Positions 1-7,398 of a stretch of 29,139 bases of DNA are shown here, one piece after another (position 1 is the stretch's first letter; each line of letters begins with the position of its first letter). Source of the stretch: DATKGQ01 sp035510715 (GTDB taxonomy: Bacteria > Patescibacteriota > Saccharimonadia > Saccharimonadales > UBA4665); contig DATKGQ010000036.1 of the NCBI GenBank assembly GCA_035510715.1, positions 1 through 29,139 on the forward strand, read 5' to 3'. Made by a program: the position numbers and the translations under genes. The notes under the pieces were generated by a model. The model did not search any database. It had not been told where the DNA came from and worked only from the letters and a program-made list of their open reading frames with translations.

Positions 1-102
1 GAGATAGATCGACACACCAACAGAGGAGACCAGACGCTAGAACAGTGGGATATGAGTGCTAGCTCAACCCAGACTTCGTTACGCAGGATCTCCTCTTTTT
101 AG
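1..102 (+). CDS. C-terminal tail of an unidentified protein (partial)
   Basis: The first frame is open from base 1 through 33 codons to a TAG at 100-102, while the other two forward frames contain stops (for example TAG at 5-7 in frame 2). The tail is polar and Ser/Thr/Arg-rich and ends in RRISSF. Nothing identifies a family. It may be the end of a gene starting before the window or a chance opening, since 33 codons is short. An 8-base complementary pair (AGAGGAGA at 22-29, TCTCCTCT at 89-96, followed by TTTTT) lies in the same stretch and could instead belong to a structured RNA end. Confidence 0.35.
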   Translation, partial: EIDRHTNRGDQTLEQWDMSASSTQTSLRRISSF

Positions 103-144
103 TGTAAACTTTCGCCTACACACATCTAAGATACAGACTTCTCG

Positions 145-161
145 GACTACGGCGTACCAAA
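145..161. repeat. Direct repeat copy 1 upstream of the deaminase gene
   Basis: GACTACGGCGTACCAAA here matches GACTACGGCGTACTAAA at 668-684 in 16 of 17 positions. The two copies bracket the deaminase gene (206-649) and little else. It could be an insertion or recombination scar, but the length is too short to exclude chance. Confidence 0.45.
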
Positions 162-193
162 GCTTAAGCATTTTTTTAATCTCAGAATACCTT

Positions 194-199
194 TATCAT
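194..199 (+). promoter_or_regulatory. -10 box (TATCAT) of the deaminase gene
   Basis: TATCAT ends six bases before the ATG at 206. That would put transcription start on or next to the A of the start codon. No Shine-Dalgarno sequence is visible. No convincing -35 element is seen. Confidence 0.45.
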
Positions 200-205
200 T
201 AGCAA

Positions 206-649
206 ATGTACGAAAAATTTATGTTTGAGGCTATTGGCCAAGCTCAGAAAGCAAAGGCCGAAGGCAATTTTCCGTTTGGAGCAGTTATTGTACAGAATAA
301 CGAAATTGTCGCAACAGGGCATTGTCTAGAACTAACCGAACGGGATGTTACAAAGCACGCTGAACTTATTGCAATTAGTAACGCATGTAAATTACTGGGG
401 CGCATGAGCTTAAATGATTACGTACTAGTGGCTTCAGGCGAGCCCTGTAACATGTGCGCCTCCGCTGCCTTTCAGGCAGAAATTGGTACGGTGATAATAG
501 GGGCTAGTAGATTAGACTTGAGGAACTTCTTTAGACAAAGAGAGATTGGTATTAGAGAATTTGCTAGAGATGCAGGTCACCAAATTAAAATAGTATCTGG
601 AGTATTAAGAGAAGATGCTATGAAATTATTTGAGGGCGTAACCAAGTAA
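206..649 (+). CDS. Nucleoside/cytidine-type deaminase (CMP/dCMP deaminase family)
   Basis: This is a zinc-dependent deaminase of the cytidine/deoxycytidylate/guanine/tRNA-adenosine superfamily, cytosolic, about 147 residues, the usual length for the small members. The zinc site is complete: HAE with His51 and the proton-shuttle Glu53, then PCNMC with Cys81 and Cys84. The N-terminal segment with NFPFGAVIV is typical of the guanine deaminase/TadA-like branch. Substrate cannot be told from the sequence; a free base or nucleoside is more likely than tRNA because the C-terminal part does not obviously match TadA. The gene stands alone, flanked by a 17-base direct repeat, and seems to be transcribed without a leader. 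Family call is firm, substrate is not. Confidence 0.85.
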   Translation: MYEKFMFEAIGQAQKAKAEGNFPFGAVIVQNNEIVATGHCLELTERDVTKHAELIAISNACKLLGRMSLNDYVLVASGEPCNMCASAAFQAEIGTVIIGASRLDLRNFFRQREIGIREFARDAGHQIKIVSGVLREDAMKLFEGVTK

Positions 650-667
650 TACGGTTCCGACATCAGT

Positions 668-684
668 GACTACGGCGTACTAAA
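668..684. repeat. Direct repeat copy 2 downstream of the deaminase gene
   Basis: Second copy of the 17-base element at 145-161, one mismatch, same orientation. It begins 19 bases after the deaminase stop codon and 11 bases before the Fic remnant. Confidence 0.45.
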
Positions 685-694
685 TTTCTTATAG

Positions 695-946
695 TTATTC
701 AAAAAGTAACTGACTAGCTGTGACCATCGATTCAGCAATAAATATTTGTAGAGGTATTGAATTATAGCTTGTTTGGGCAATCTCTAGGTACTTATAGTAA
801 GCATACTTTCTTTCTTTAAGTACCAATGGCGGTATTAAGCCAGCGTGAAGAGCCTGTGCAAGAATCAACAAACGTCCAACACGACCGTTACCATCACTAA
901 AAGGGTGGATTTTTTCAAATGTTGCACCAGTACATTGACATGTCAT
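695..946 (-). pseudogene. Fic-domain protein remnant (5' truncated)
   Basis: The 83-codon reading frame carries the Fic catalytic signature HPFSDGNGRVGR (His14 in this frame), which in intact proteins transfers AMP or another phospho-group to target hydroxyls. Helices expected after the motif follow it (LLILAQALHAG... IPPLVL). Intact Fic proteins are usually 190-370 residues and have about 100 or more residues before the motif. Here only about 13 precede it, and the sequence upstream is AT-rich intergenic DNA leading to the divergent gene at 1000. The first residues look like read-through rather than a designed N-terminus. I infer a decayed gene from a toxin/antitoxin or mobile context. A short functional version is unlikely because the substrate-binding flap would be missing. 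Confidence 0.7.
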
Positions 947-999
947 CTAGTTTATGCTAATATACTTATGTCATTACAATAATATACAAAAAATAAATT

Positions 1000-1497
1000 A
1001 TGTATTACGAATCACAAGGATTTAGTTACGCCGGAACAGCAGAAATAGCTGCTCCACAACAAACGCGTTTTCAGAGAGCCCTAGAAGCGGTAAAAGATCC
1101 AGCTTTACAGGAGACTGCTAAGCGTATTGGCATGGAAGTCGGCAATGCCGCTGTCCATGGAGCATTAGAGAATGCTGGTGTTGTTAAATATGATAACGAA
1201 GGTAACATGCATGCCCGCCCATTCAAAATCGCCAGAGCTGTTTTAAGGCCTAGAAAAACCGCCCAAAAAGCTGCTACAGGTGCCGTAAAAGGTGTTCGAG
1301 GTCACGTTCAGGAACAAGCAGTCGGTATGGCGCGTCAAAAATTAAGTGAAGCTTATGGTGGTGCACAATCAGCTGCATTGGAACAAGCTCCAGCCGCGGT
1401 CGGCTGGGAAGGTGCCACTGAATCTAGTAAAGGTTGGGAACCAGACACTACTGCGCCCGCCACTGGACACACTTCCTCAACAGAATCGTGGTGGTAA
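1000..1497 (+). CDS. Uncharacterised Ala-rich protein
   Basis: I do not recognise this 165-residue protein. It is rich in alanine, glutamine and basic residues in the middle, with predicted helical stretches (around residues 20-60 and 75-130). It ends in a Gly/Ser/Thr-rich, probably disordered tail that closes with ESWW. No signal peptide or membrane segment is visible. Possible -10 boxes are TATACT at 961-966 and TACAAT at 975-980; there is no Shine-Dalgarno site before the ATG. It stands alone between the Fic remnant and a membrane protein. Codon use looks like real coding sequence, but function is unknown. Confidence 0.6.
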   Translation: MYYESQGFSYAGTAEIAAPQQTRFQRALEAVKDPALQETAKRIGMEVGNAAVHGALENAGVVKYDNEGNMHARPFKIARAVLRPRKTAQKAATGAVKGVRGHVQEQAVGMARQKLSEAYGGAQSAALEQAPAAVGWEGATESSKGWEPDTTAPATGHTSSTESWW

Positions 1498-1628
1498 TAC
1501 TTTCTAGAGCAACATTATTTATCCCTCATGCCACAATGTTTATAATAGGTTTAAACCGCCTTGATTACGAAGTACCTTACTTATGCTTATTAGTGCTGTG
1601 ATAGAATGAAATTAACCTAAGGTATTAT

Positions 1629-2288
1629 ATGGACGAAATAAGTATATTCATAAGCAAAGCCCGTGAGCGCGGGAAGTCAGATGAAGAAATCCGAGATACT
1701 CTTATTGCTGGAGGATGGAATATCAAGATTGTTAATAGTGCCCTGGAAGGGTTGAGTGTACCATTACCTCCTTCAATGAATAATACGAGTACTAACGATA
1801 ATCAGAAACCTATAGCTGTAACTCATACCTCTTCGACACGCGGATTTGAATATACAATAATGTTTCTGTCTTTATGGGTTGCAGCTGTTTCATTTGCGGT
1901 CATTCTCGACAGTTTTATAAGTAGTATCGGCTCTAATGGAAGTGGATTTGGAATTAAGTTTAGCTTGGTAGTATTAATTGTATTTCTGCCAATTTTTATA
2001 ACTTTATTTGTACGGACAAAACGAGCTGAAAAACAAGATATGTCTATCCGCCAAGACTCATCTAGGAAACACGCTGTACAGTTAACTATGCTTGTAACAT
2101 TTGTCATGGGGCTTGGGTACACTGTGTTTTTCTTATACACAATAATCAGCGGCAATAATGGGTCAGGGTCTAAGTTGCGGAACTTCCTTTACTTTTTGGT
2201 AACAGTTTTAATATCTGGTAGCATTTTTACTTATTACTGGATCGATGACCATAAAAAAGGAACTAGTGGATTTTCTAATTCTTCTTAA
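1629..2288 (+). CDS. Four-helix membrane protein, DUF5671-like
   Basis: The protein has 219 residues. The first 45 form a small helical domain with the pattern ARERGKSDEEIRDTLIAGGW, which resembles the UBA-like or SHOCT-like heads found on many CPR membrane proteins. A polar linker follows (about 46-70), and then four hydrophobic segments (about 74-98, 108-128, 150-173 and 185-205). This layout is what I recall for DUF5671 proteins, but I cannot confirm the family. A short Shine-Dalgarno-like AAGG lies six bases before the ATG, and TAGAAT at 1602-1607 may be the -10 box. Role unknown; location is the cytoplasmic membrane. Confidence 0.7.
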   Translation: MDEISIFISKARERGKSDEEIRDTLIAGGWNIKIVNSALEGLSVPLPPSMNNTSTNDNQKPIAVTHTSSTRGFEYTIMFLSLWVAAVSFAVILDSFISSIGSNGSGFGIKFSLVVLIVFLPIFITLFVRTKRAEKQDMSIRQDSSRKHAVQLTMLVTFVMGLGYTVFFLYTIISGNNGSGSKLRNFLYFLVTVLISGSIFTYYWIDDHKKGTSGFSNSS

Positions 2289-2486
2289 ACAATCCAAATT
2301 AGGTATTATTAGCTATCAATTAACAATAAGTTTAATTATCTAAATACCCCTTTTAAACAGGTCTGATTTTGTTTATTGTGCTACTCCAAACACTTTCTGG
2401 TTTACTAAAAGTGTCCGGACTTCGTCTAATGCGGTGTATCAAACATGAGCAATATGCAATGAAAAGTTCCCTAGTAGACTCTTTGT

Positions 2487-2492
2487 TATAAT
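2487..2492 (+). promoter_or_regulatory. -10 box (TATAAT) of the methyltransferase gene
   Basis: A consensus TATAAT is followed by six bases (CAAAAC) and then the ATG at 2499. The expected transcription start is the A of the start codon. There is no Shine-Dalgarno site and no good -35 hexamer. Confidence 0.55.
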
Positions 2493-2498
2493 CAAAAC

Positions 2499-3278
2499 AT
2501 GTCAACAAACAAACGCACCATTGATTTCTATAACAAAAACGCCGAAGGATATTCACAACACGTTCTTAACCCTGATGTCTCAGTCTATCATTCGCTGTAT
2601 GAGAAGCCAGCGATGCATGACTTATTGCCTGAATTGGAAGGAAAGACTGTTCTTAGTTTGGGTTGCGGCAGCGGGGAAGATTGCCACTATTTGGCTGAGC
2701 ATGGTGCAAGTAAAGTGGTTGGTATTGATATTTCTAAGAATTTGATTGAAATTGCAAAGCGTAATTACCCTGAATGCCAATTCCAAGTTATGGACATGGA
2801 AGATTTGGCTTTTGAGGATGATTCTTTTGATTTTGCTTATTCAAGTTTAGCGATCCACTACATTGAAGATTGGTCAAAGACATTTAGCGAAGTCTACCGG
2901 ATATTAAAACCAAAATCTTATTTCTTATTCTCAACAGACCACCCGGCAGCTACCGCTATGGAAACTTTCCGAGACGATAAAAAAATGAAAGTACAACGAT
3001 TAACTTTAACTAAAAATCGCCAAACCAATGAGGTTGCGGTTGAAGGTAACTACATGAAACGCAGGATACTAGAGGGAAAAGGTGATTTTGCTGTTACAGC
3101 ATGGCATAAACCCTTAGGAGAAATATGTTCTGAAGCTACTAATGCTGGTTTTGTAATTGCCAATATTATAGAGCCTAAGCCATTACCTAAAATGAAGCAA
3201 ATATCTCCAAGAGATTACGAGATATTAATAAAAATTCCCGGGTTTATAATATTCAAACTGCTCAAAGTGTGTTTATAG
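2499..3278 (+). CDS. Class I SAM-dependent methyltransferase
   Basis: A 259-residue Rossmann-fold methyltransferase. Motif I is VLSLGCGSG at residues 51-59. The acidic residue that binds the ribose of S-adenosylmethionine is in GIDIS (Asp77). A motif II-like stretch, DFAYSSLAIHYIEDW, comes after it. The pattern matches the Methyltransf_11/25 group (UbiE/BioC-like), which methylates small molecules or lipids; the substrate is not apparent. The gene is alone, with a perfect TATAAT six bases before the start and no Shine-Dalgarno site. The N-terminal helix with FYNKNAEGYSQ is common in these enzymes. Family is firm, substrate unknown. Confidence 0.88.
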   Translation: MSTNKRTIDFYNKNAEGYSQHVLNPDVSVYHSLYEKPAMHDLLPELEGKTVLSLGCGSGEDCHYLAEHGASKVVGIDISKNLIEIAKRNYPECQFQVMDMEDLAFEDDSFDFAYSSLAIHYIEDWSKTFSEVYRILKPKSYFLFSTDHPAATAMETFRDDKKMKVQRLTLTKNRQTNEVAVEGNYMKRRILEGKGDFAVTAWHKPLGEICSEATNAGFVIANIIEPKPLPKMKQISPRDYEILIKIPGFIIFKLLKVCL

Positions 3279-3352
3279 GTGAATTGGTTGGGATTTTGTA
3301 CAGTTCGGTGCACCAATACAACAGGCTATTCCGACAACCCTATTACTTCTGT

Positions 3353-3358
3353 TATCAT
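3353..3358 (+). promoter_or_regulatory. -10 box (TATCAT) with weak -35 (CCGACA)
   Basis: TATCAT ends nine bases before the ATG at 3368. CCGACA at 3331-3336 lies 16 bases upstream and matches TTGACA in four of six positions. This would give a transcript with a leader of only about 0-3 bases. Confidence 0.45.
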
Positions 3359-3367
3359 TAAATCTAT

Positions 3368-4132
3368 ATGAGACCTAACGCCCAAAATGCCATTTCAATT
3401 TTAGCTAAGGTTCAAGAATCTTGCGGCCAAGAAATTTTAGCGTATTGGGTTTTACCGAACGTCATACTGACAATGTGCGGTGCTCGGGCTTTTTGCGACG
3501 GCGTTTTTTGGAGTGATAACAAAAAAGTCCTAGCTAAATGGTCTAAAGAAATTTCTTATTCGTTAGAAGTAATAAAGTCACTCAACTCTCTGCTGACGGC
3601 TGAAACTAATATTAATACAGTCAGAAAAAATGAGACGTATGCTTCATATGATCTTATGTTTGGAGATGGGCTTAATTATGTTGTCAGTCATAGCGGACTA
3701 CTGGGGACAGATAGATTAGACTTATTAAATACGGCAATAACTTTTCAAGCTATCCAAAAGCAAATTTATCACATTTTGCATTCGCGTATTCAATACAAAA
3801 AATATAGCAAAGAGAACATTTACCATATGGTATTCGGGATTTTATTGGGATATCCCGACAGAGCCATCGTAGAATCAGTGAAATTATGGGAGGATAATAA
3901 TCCATTCGCGGAAAAACTAATTGATGCCGACATCCGCGGCGCCGGATACTATAGTTGTCCTCAGCCAATTTATACTTATCCGCGATATTTAATTGATGAC
4001 CCTGAAATTAATTCACATGAGAAGATGTGGTCAAAATTATTATCGGATTATTACCATTCCGATTTTCATAAAGAACTAGAAAAAAATCCTAAATTTCAAG
4101 CCAAAATGAAAGAGCTCGGGAATTCATATTAA
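3368..4132 (+). CDS. Uncharacterised 254-residue protein
   Basis: No family recognised. The protein appears soluble and mostly alpha-helical, with aromatic and Lys-rich segments and no signal peptide. A middle section (about 148-170) reads YHMVFGILLGYPDRAIVES and could be a short conserved motif. The C-terminal part has several Tyr/Pro pairs (YYSCPQPIYTYPRY). The upstream -10 box and absence of a Shine-Dalgarno site match the neighbouring methyltransferase gene. It converges with the NUDIX gene 54 bases downstream. Coding potential is good over the full length; function unknown. Confidence 0.65.
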   Translation: MRPNAQNAISILAKVQESCGQEILAYWVLPNVILTMCGARAFCDGVFWSDNKKVLAKWSKEISYSLEVIKSLNSLLTAETNINTVRKNETYASYDLMFGDGLNYVVSHSGLLGTDRLDLLNTAITFQAIQKQIYHILHSRIQYKKYSKENIYHMVFGILLGYPDRAIVESVKLWEDNNPFAEKLIDADIRGAGYYSCPQPIYTYPRYLIDDPEINSHEKMWSKLLSDYYHSDFHKELEKNPKFQAKMKELGNSY

Positions 4133-4186
4133 TAGCCCATAGGCAGGGCATCGCTTGCTGACCACAATAAACTATCCTGATTTTGT

Positions 4187-4663
4187 TTAAAAAGAGGAGA
4201 CTTTTCCAAAATTAGCTAATGCCTGCTTTATGCATTGGCGCATTTTATCAGTCATCTCGGGGGTATCTACCGCCTTACTATCAACCCAAAGAAAAGCATC
4301 ATGCTCACTTGATAAGATAATATCACCCGGTTCTACTTCAACTAAAAAATTTACCTGTCTGACATGAGGCTTTTTATTCGTGGTATAGTCAAACCCCTCA
4401 AATGTCCCGATTACTTTATTAATCTTTAGACCGGTCTCTTCCATAACCTCTCTTTTGGCTGCCTCAACTATAGTTTCGCCGTCATCCACGCCGCCCCCTG
4501 GTAATTCATATTTACCACCCAGGAAATCATCCTTTACCCGTCTGACAATGAGCACTTTCCCATCTTTTAATACTGCTACACCGGTTGAAAGATGCGTGAC
4601 ACCATCTTTGCTAGCTTGTTCGCGTAAAGAACTTTCTGATATCGAAGTTATATCTTTAGACAT
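4187..4663 (-). CDS. NUDIX hydrolase
   Basis: This 158-residue protein hydrolyses a nucleoside diphosphate linked to another group (X), using Mg2+ or Mn2+. The NUDIX box is complete: GGVDDGE starting at Gly57, then REVMEETGL at residues 71-79, which fits GX5EX7REUXEEXGU exactly. The first 25 residues are a polar extension before the fold (GVAVLKDGKVLIVRR). The substrate is unknown; 8-oxo-dGTP, ADP-ribose or a nucleotide sugar are all possible. AAGGGG seven bases ahead of the ATG is a good Shine-Dalgarno site, so unlike several neighbours this mRNA has a leader; ATTATA-type sequences further upstream could supply the -10. The gene converges with the orphan at 3368-4132. Confidence 0.9.
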   Translation of the reverse strand: MSKDITSISESSLREQASKDGVTHLSTGVAVLKDGKVLIVRRVKDDFLGGKYELPGGGVDDGETIVEAAKREVMEETGLKINKVIGTFEGFDYTTNKKPHVRQVNFLVEVEPGDIILSSEHDAFLWVDSKAVDTPEMTDKMRQCIKQALANFGKVSSF

Positions 4664-4787
4664 GATTACCCCTTAATTATAGAAGTATAACACCGTTGTC
4701 TGCGCCGCAATATATTTGATTATTAATAGCAAAAATGATCAGTAACGATTAAGGCTCTGTCTTCTAGGGACTGCCCTGTTCTGATTA

Positions 4788-5192
4788 TTAAACTTTTTTA
4801 GGGGATGGACTCGACGTTTTAGAAAGCGCCGTTAACGCGCAGAACGGCGCCAGTATACTCCACAGGAAACCAAGGTAGGGAGCTGGAGAATATATAACCG
4901 CCCCCAGAACAATAAGGCTGAATATACTGTACAGCCGGTATTGTTTCATAAATCGTTTAACAGCATGGTGGTAATACTTGTCGGCAATGCGCCAGCCAAC
5001 GATACCCGCCCCAATATAGCTGCCTAATATGCTAAAGCCGAAAAGTATATAAAGGAAAATGCCTCCCCCGTAATATAAATGGAATAAGTCGCCTACATCA
5101 GAAAGAAGCCAAAATACGGTAGCGAATAATATACCGCCGGTTATAGACCATATCCAGCATTTCCAGAAGATGTTCTTACGTGTGTGATGCAT
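4788..5192 (-). CDS. Small polytopic membrane protein, uncharacterised
   Basis: A 134-residue protein with about four hydrophobic segments (roughly residues 12-31, 42-65, 87-105 and 107-124). The loops contain His/Lys/Tyr-rich stretches (ADKYYHHAVKRF) and the C-terminus is Ser/Pro/Lys-rich. No family recognised. It is likely to lie in the cytoplasmic membrane with the basic loop inside. No Shine-Dalgarno site is seen before the ATG. It shares a 133-base divergent spacer with the metalloprotease-like gene. Confidence 0.65.
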   Translation of the reverse strand: MHHTRKNIFWKCWIWSITGGILFATVFWLLSDVGDLFHLYYGGGIFLYILFGFSILGSYIGAGIVGWRIADKYYHHAVKRFMKQYRLYSIFSLIVLGAVIYSPAPYLGFLWSILAPFCALTALSKTSSPSPKKV

Positions 5193-5313
5193 ATTTAAAG
5201 CTTACCCAAATAATGTTCAGATAACCTGAAGCTATTATACTAACTTACTGCGGCTAGCATAGATTGTTAAATGAGTCCCACTCATAACGCTGTACTAATT
5301 AGTATATTTAATA

Positions 5314-5319
5314 TATAAA
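5314..5319 (+). promoter_or_regulatory. -10 box (TATAAA) directly before the HExxH gene
   Basis: TATAAA is followed by six bases and then the ATG at 5326, the spacing expected for a leaderless transcript. The region is very AT-rich, so a chance match is possible. Confidence 0.4.
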
Positions 5320-5325
5320 ACAGAT

Positions 5326-5964
5326 ATGTATCTGATTATTAAACCTAACGAAAATAGTATAAAAGTGCTTTTGGAAACAGAGCAGTATAAAAAGATCTGG
5401 AAGCAGTATAAGGATGTAATTCTAAAATCTTTCGTAGATGTTACAGGTTTGGATTTTCAGCAAACGAGAATTACAGCAAGAGTTATTGACGGGGGTAGAA
5501 GTCATGCCGGGAACCCTTATTGTTCGATGAAACTGGCAGGAGATTATCGTTCTATTGAATTTAAGTTAATAACAATTATTCATGAATTATCTCATCGTCT
5601 GCTTGGCGGCAATGCTTTAGGGGTAGAAAGTCTTGGTCTAGTTGGAAAGTCTAAATGGGATAGTGACGAAGCCCAGGAGATGGATCATCGCCATATATAC
5701 CTGTTTGAGTATGATGTAGTTAAGTCGGCTCTGGGTAAAAATTGGGTAAAAGAGTGCCGTAAGTATGAGGAAAGAGGTGACCGGGATTCACCGCATGACC
5801 GGGCATGGAGATGGGCTATGGGTATGGCATTTAGCAAACGCCAAGCCGCCTTAAAGATTCTTGCCAGTAAAGCTATTACAAGGGACAAATGGGAGAAGGT
5901 AGATTGGGATAAAATAAAGCTTATCAATGCCAAGACCTGGTACCAACGCCTTGAGATGAAGTAG
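5326..5964 (+). CDS. Putative zinc metalloprotease (HExxH)
   Basis: A 212-residue protein with a zincin-type motif HELSH (His86, Glu87, His90) inside a hydrophobic helix (ITIIHELSHRLLGG). A third ligand is not certain: a following segment (DEAQEMDHRHIYLFEYDV) offers acidic and His candidates. There is no signal peptide, so it should act in the cytoplasm. The arrangement recalls small SprT-like or minigluzincin-like peptidases, but I cannot assign a family. The C-terminal part is rich in Lys/Trp. The gene lies 40 bases before the M15 peptidase gene, and the two may form an operon. Catalytic activity is inferred only from the motif. Confidence 0.6.
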   Translation: MYLIIKPNENSIKVLLETEQYKKIWKQYKDVILKSFVDVTGLDFQQTRITARVIDGGRSHAGNPYCSMKLAGDYRSIEFKLITIIHELSHRLLGGNALGVESLGLVGKSKWDSDEAQEMDHRHIYLFEYDVVKSALGKNWVKECRKYEERGDRDSPHDRAWRWAMGMAFSKRQAALKILASKAITRDKWEKVDWDKIKLINAKTWYQRLEMK

Positions 5965-6004
5965 ATTTAAATTTTTATAAACAAGGACTTACTAAGATAT
6001 CCTT

Positions 6005-6577
6005 ATGCGAAACGATAATATTAATAATCAAACGGTACTGGCAAATCCGAATCTACCTTGCCCAGATAAAATACTCAGTCGTCAAGCCGCCCTGTCTGTT
6101 GATTACTACGGATTCGACCAGCAGCTTCACAGCGGCGTTATAGAGATCCACCAAGCAGTGCTAAAAGATGTTAAAGCGTTCTTTGAATTAATTTATAACC
6201 TCCGGTTCCCGGTCGAGAAAGTATCTCCAGCCAGCGACCCGACATATCTATGGGATGATAAAAAACTGATGAACGCGAACGTTTCTTCCGGCTTTAATTA
6301 TCGGCTGGTATCCGGTACTAACCGGGTATCGCCGCACGGTCAAGGCCTGGCTTTTGACATTAACCCGCGCCAAAATCCATATATCCGCTATCAGGATGGT
6401 AAAGTTATCATTTATCCGGACGGCGCAGTCTGGGACATAAATAAACCTGGCACACTATTCCATGACCACCCGTTGGTGAGGTTCATGCTGGGTCGCGGTT
6501 GGGAATGGGGCGGCAACTGGTTAGAGCAAAGCGGCAGGATAGATTACCAACATTTTCAAAAATCTTTGACTAATTAA
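6005..6577 (+). CDS. M15-family D-Ala-D-Ala carboxypeptidase/endopeptidase-like protein
   Basis: This 190-residue protein resembles the VanY/CwlK/phage endolysin group of zinc peptidases that cut peptidoglycan stem peptides. SPHGQGLAFDINP contains the first two zinc ligands (His111, Asp118) in the SxHxxGxAxD signature. The late segment GWEWGGNW followed by DYQHF supplies the catalytic/zinc region (Asp180, His183). The N-terminus has no signal peptide or membrane anchor, unlike a secreted carboxypeptidase. It would need a holin-like or unconventional route, or act on imported or lysed material. It follows the HExxH gene closely and overlaps the convergent small gene by eight bases. Family call is firm, target and route are inference. 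Confidence 0.82.
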   Translation: MRNDNINNQTVLANPNLPCPDKILSRQAALSVDYYGFDQQLHSGVIEIHQAVLKDVKAFFELIYNLRFPVEKVSPASDPTYLWDDKKLMNANVSSGFNYRLVSGTNRVSPHGQGLAFDINPRQNPYIRYQDGKVIIYPDGAVWDINKPGTLFHDHPLVRFMLGRGWEWGGNWLEQSGRIDYQHFQKSLTN

Positions 6578-6833
6578 CATCTTGGTAGGAACGGGGCATG
6601 ACAAGATATGCGTCTCGCGCGTCAGGCATGGTTCCAAATGCTCCGGCATGATTGCTGGCATGGCCCAGTTCCAGATCAGCGGCGTCGATTATGCCTTCTT
6701 CGCTCAATTGGTCCGGGGTAATACCGCTACGCATAATTTGCCAGCGGGCCATTTCACGGTATTGAGGCTCCCAATTGTCGTTCGGGTCTATTGGGTCACC
6801 CGGTTTCCAGTCAGGTTTGGTCCTATTAGGCAA
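6570..6833 (-). CDS. Uncharacterised protein, likely decayed or frameshifted
   Basis: The usable start is a TTG at 6831-6833, giving 87 residues rich in Asp, Pro and Trp (for example DWKPGDPIDPNDNWEPQ). The same frame stays open to 6923 without a start codon and still looks like coding sequence there (FPEDLFPGWFDQGLLPNR). It is then blocked by a TAG at 6924-6926. The neighbouring frame over about 6890-6995 carries a coding-like stretch with AAELLHLVAYIRSNLPG. The two join neatly if one base is removed near GGGTTT (revcomp of 6894-6903). I infer a longer protein broken by a one-base frameshift, without a visible start. No family recognised. Confidence 0.5.
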   Translation of the reverse strand: MPNRTKPDWKPGDPIDPNDNWEPQYREMARWQIMRSGITPDQLSEEGIIDAADLELGHASNHAGAFGTMPDARDAYLVMPRSYQDVN

Positions 6834-6985
6834 TAAGCCTTGATCAAACCAACCGGGGAATAAATCTTCCGGGAATTTGTCCGGCGCGGATGCTAAACCC
6901 GGGCAGATTACTCCGGATATATGCTACAAGGTGCAGTAATTCAGCCGCAAAAGTTATTGAACTAAGACTAACAATGAGTAGTAAG

Positions 6986-7306
6986 CTACTCGCCGATCAA
7001 GATAGTGCCTACACTAGTCAACTCTGCGAAAGGATCGATATTTACAATCGCTTGTTCACCGTCACGTGTTTTCCCGATGATCGTTACTTTCCCAAGTTCA
7101 CTAGTTATACGCTCCATTATATCAGGGGCAATACTAACAACTTCAAATACATCATCAACGTTGCGGACACTTTTATCCGTAATCGTTGTGCCGGGTTTTT
7201 GCCCCGTGTAATCGCCATAGCGTTCTGTCGAACCTTCAAACATTGTTAGTTGCTCGGCGACAACCTCAAGCGGCGGATAGGCAATCAGTAGTAGTTCTTT
7301 AGTCAT
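6986..7306 (-). CDS. Uncharacterised 106-residue protein
   Basis: The protein appears soluble and acidic, with alternating beta and helical stretches (MTKELLLIAYPPLEVVAEQL, then SELGKVTIIGKTRDGEQAIV). It ends in TILIGE. No family recognised. A TATAAT box (revcomp of 7318-7323) lies 11 bases before the ATG, so the leader would be about five bases and there is no Shine-Dalgarno site. It is divergent from the 408-residue orphan with a 92-base spacer. Its stop codon lies next to the decayed frame at 6570-6995, so the two may once have formed an operon. Confidence 0.6.
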   Translation of the reverse strand: MTKELLLIAYPPLEVVAEQLTMFEGSTERYGDYTGQKPGTTITDKSVRNVDDVFEVVSIAPDIMERITSELGKVTIIGKTRDGEQAIVNIDPFAELTSVGTILIGE

Positions 7307-7347
7307 ATTATATAAACATTATATACTAAGTCTACTTGATAACCAAT

Positions 7348-7387
7348 TTGACTTATATGCATTAATTTGCTACTGTATACATATAAT
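7348..7387 (+). promoter_or_regulatory. Candidate promoter of the 408-residue gene
   Basis: TTGACT (7348-7353), 17 bases, then TACTGT (7371-7376) forms a plausible sigma-70-type promoter. A better -10, TATAAT at 7382-7387, lies 11 bases before the ATG and would give a five-base leader. The sequence cannot say which is used. No Shine-Dalgarno site precedes the ATG at 7399. Confidence 0.4.
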
Positions 7388-7398
7388 TAAACACAAAA

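Noticed and set aside
1..102. Structured RNA end (AGAGGAGA...TCTCCTCTTTTT)
   Set aside because: The complementary bases are 60 apart with no matched tmRNA, RNase P or SRP motif, and one frame is fully open, so a protein end is slightly more likely.
2289..2498. Integron attC-like element between the cassette-like genes
   Set aside because: No core site pair (RYYYAAC/GTTRRRY) and no integrase in the window.
6582..6836. An 84-codon plus-strand frame opposite the small minus-strand gene
   Set aside because: The minus-strand frame has better protein composition and extends coding-like sequence beyond it; the plus frame looks like its shadow.
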